In this document: positions 13,358-14,402 of the stretch, piece by piece
How the letters are laid out: each line of letters opens with the position of its first letter
How positions within the stretch are numbered: the first letter of the stretch is position 1
NCBI GenBank assembly: GCA_035761505.1
Contig: DASTQX010000267.1
Location: 1-14,402 of the forward strand
DNA length: 14,402 nucleotides
Reading direction: 5' to 3'
DNA from: JAIVJM01 sp035761505
Lineage (GTDB): Bacteria; Acidobacteriota; Blastocatellia; Pyrinomonadales; Pyrinomonadaceae
Program-made: the position numbers and the translations under genes
The notes under the pieces: generated by a model
The model's input: only the letters and a program-made list of their open reading frames with translations
Databases searched by the model: none
Told to the model about the DNA's origin: nothing

Positions 13358-14402
13358 ATGAAGCCTCTCTATCTCCTGCAAGCAAGTCCGGGTCACGGTG
13401 AAAAACATCATTCGACGAAACGCTCTCTGACGCTGGAGTTTTCAGCCCCGGTGCTCGGCTTTACGTGCTCCGCCGGGATTAAGCTTTTTCGCTTCGAGGA
13501 TGTCAGAGCCGGAATCAAGCGTTCGCTCCCGCTCTCGTTCCGCATGCGGAACTCCGGACGCCGCGTTCACGTGCGCGCGGCTGAAGGCGCTCTCCGGCTC
13601 GGCGAGGTCTATCTGCTGCGCATCACTCCGCAGTTGCAGCGAGCCGACGGCAGACCGTTCAATCAAACTGCTCCGGACGCTCCGGCCAGCCCTTACGCGC
13701 GCTTCGGCGACGACCCGTTTTATCAGGCCGTGTTTGCGACTGGAGCGCCCAAAGATTTGGCCCTCGCGCTCGACGCCGGTTTCCCACAACCCAAGAGCAC
13801 GCTCGTAGATTTGAACGCCGCTCAGACCGGACATCTGACGACGCTGCCGGGCATGACGCCCACGCGCGCGGCGGCTCTGGTTTCGCGCCGGACTTCGGCA
13901 GGACGGTTCGCAGACTTCTCGGACATCCTCTCGGTGCCCGGCATCGGCGAAGCGACGCTCCAACGCGTCGCGCCACAGTCCGCCGTGTTAGGCGTGAGCG
14001 GCGTCGGGGCCGCCGTCCACGTCACCAGAGGAAAGTATGTTGATGTCGTTGACGCCAAACGCGCGCAGGTGCAGACGAGCTGTTTCCTGAAGGGCGATAT
14101 TCAGTCGGGCGCGTATGCCACGGGCGCTGACAGGGCATGGTATCTGACCAGCCAGGGGAGACAGACATTCGTCGAATCGGTTCAGCTCGGCACGCCGAGG
14201 GTGCTCGATAGCTGGCCCGTGCCTGCCGCCTCGGACATGGTGATGGCTTCTAGCCGCCCGTCGCTTTTCCTCCGCGGCGCGTCGGCGAATCACGAAGAGA
14301 GACTGATCCGCGTCGGGACGATTCAGGGGATTATCACCTCTTGGCAAGTCCCTCTTCAGCCCTTGCAGCCGGTGGACGAGTCGAAAGCGACAAGCGGCAC
14401 GC
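13358..14402 (+). CDS. Ig-like (SbsA/Big_5-like) plus ComEA-type helix-hairpin-helix protein (3' end outside window)
   Basis: The frame is open from ATG 13358 to the window edge (348 codons seen, no stop). Residues ~22-100 look like a bacterial Ig-like domain (LTLEFSAPV, RSLPLSFRMRN, LRLGEVYLLRITPQL, ADGRPF). Residues 150-205 are a ComEA-like double helix-hairpin-helix: VDLNAAQTGHLTTLPGMTP, then GRFADFSDILSVPGIGEAT. The rest is beta-rich and may be a propeller or another repeat domain (WYLTSQGRQTF, SSRPSLFLRGAS, ERLIRVGTIQGI). ComEA-type HhH domains bind DNA or act as protein modules in secreted proteins. The protein should be exported, yet this start gives no signal peptide and has a poor ribosome binding site. 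A signal-like sequence lies just upstream in another frame (ATG 13252, MAKILYPFPHVVAIICALLQ), closed by TGA 13399-13401. The true gene may therefore start at 13252 with a one-base indel between 13319 and 13401. Confidence 0.65.
   Translation, partial: MKPLYLLQASPGHGEKHHSTKRSLTLEFSAPVLGFTCSAGIKLFRFEDVRAGIKRSLPLSFRMRNSGRRVHVRAAEGALRLGEVYLLRITPQLQRADGRPFNQTAPDAPASPYARFGDDPFYQAVFATGAPKDLALALDAGFPQPKSTLVDLNAAQTGHLTTLPGMTPTRAAALVSRRTSAGRFADFSDILSVPGIGEATLQRVAPQSAVLGVSGVGAAVHVTRGKYVDVVDAKRAQVQTSCFLKGDIQSGAYATGADRAWYLTSQGRQTFVESVQLGTPRVLDSWPVPAASDMVMASSRPSLFLRGASANHEERLIRVGTIQGIITSWQVPLQPLQPVDESKATSGT

Noticed and set aside
13027..13963. Minus-strand open frames of 110 and 173 codons
   Set aside because: Low-complexity Arg/Ser-rich translations. 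The plus strand in this region encodes Ig-like and helix-hairpin-helix motifs.
1..14402. CRISPR arrays, tRNA genes, insertion sequences
   Set aside because: No regularly spaced repeats, cloverleaf-like sequences or transposase motifs were found on reading both strands.

Overview
The window is GC-rich bacterial DNA with densely packed genes on both strands. It contains no rRNA or tRNA gene, CRISPR array or transposase that I can recognise. A decayed RHS cassette carrying a DUF4214 module, an EF-hand PQQ-type propeller and a ComEA-like helix-hairpin-helix protein would fit Acidobacteriota (Blastocatellia-like). That placement is inference only, because no marker gene is present.

Left part (1-5926): the 3' end of a glycosyltransferase (GT7 C-terminal type, + strand) converges on a minus-strand group. 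This group is a NodB-type polysaccharide deacetylase (3182-2274) followed 69 bp later by a NodU/CmcH-type O-carbamoyltransferase (2204-495). Upstream on the same strand lies a 2-oxoglutarate/Fe(II) oxygenase (4397-3525). Divergent from it, across a 158-bp promoter region, is a 456-aa protein I cannot assign (4556-5926). Together these look like tailoring enzymes for a carbamoylated, deacetylated sugar or a hydroxylated small molecule.

Middle part (5927-9481): a secreted PQQ-like beta-propeller with inserted EF-hands (7614-6061, GTG start). Upstream of it is a lipoprotein gene (8183-7731) with its own stem-loop terminator. The lipoprotein start overlaps by ATGA the stop of an RHS C-terminal fragment (DUF4214, then hydrophobic helices, then a DUF4329 / JAMM-like domain). 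The RHS fragment has no N-terminal core and no start codon, and is broken by two one-base homopolymer frameshifts (near 9360 and 8925-8928). It looks like an orphan RHS toxin tip with a candidate immunity lipoprotein.

Right part (9482-12894): three minus-strand genes with a lipid flavour. They are a membrane fatty-acid desaturase (12894-11923, followed by a perfect 14-bp stem-loop), a fatty-acid/sterol hydroxylase-family membrane protein (11703-11068) and a B12-type radical SAM enzyme (10978-9482). They may modify the acyl chains or headgroups of a membrane lipid.

Right edge (12895-14402): a 463-bp region with a 12-bp palindrome, a short hairpin and a possible 52-codon gene with a strong ribosome binding site. 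It is followed by a plus-strand gene running off the window: an Ig-like (SbsA/Big_5-like) domain, then a ComEA-like helix-hairpin-helix domain, then beta-rich sequence. A signal-peptide-like segment lies just upstream in another frame, which suggests that this gene also carries a frameshift.
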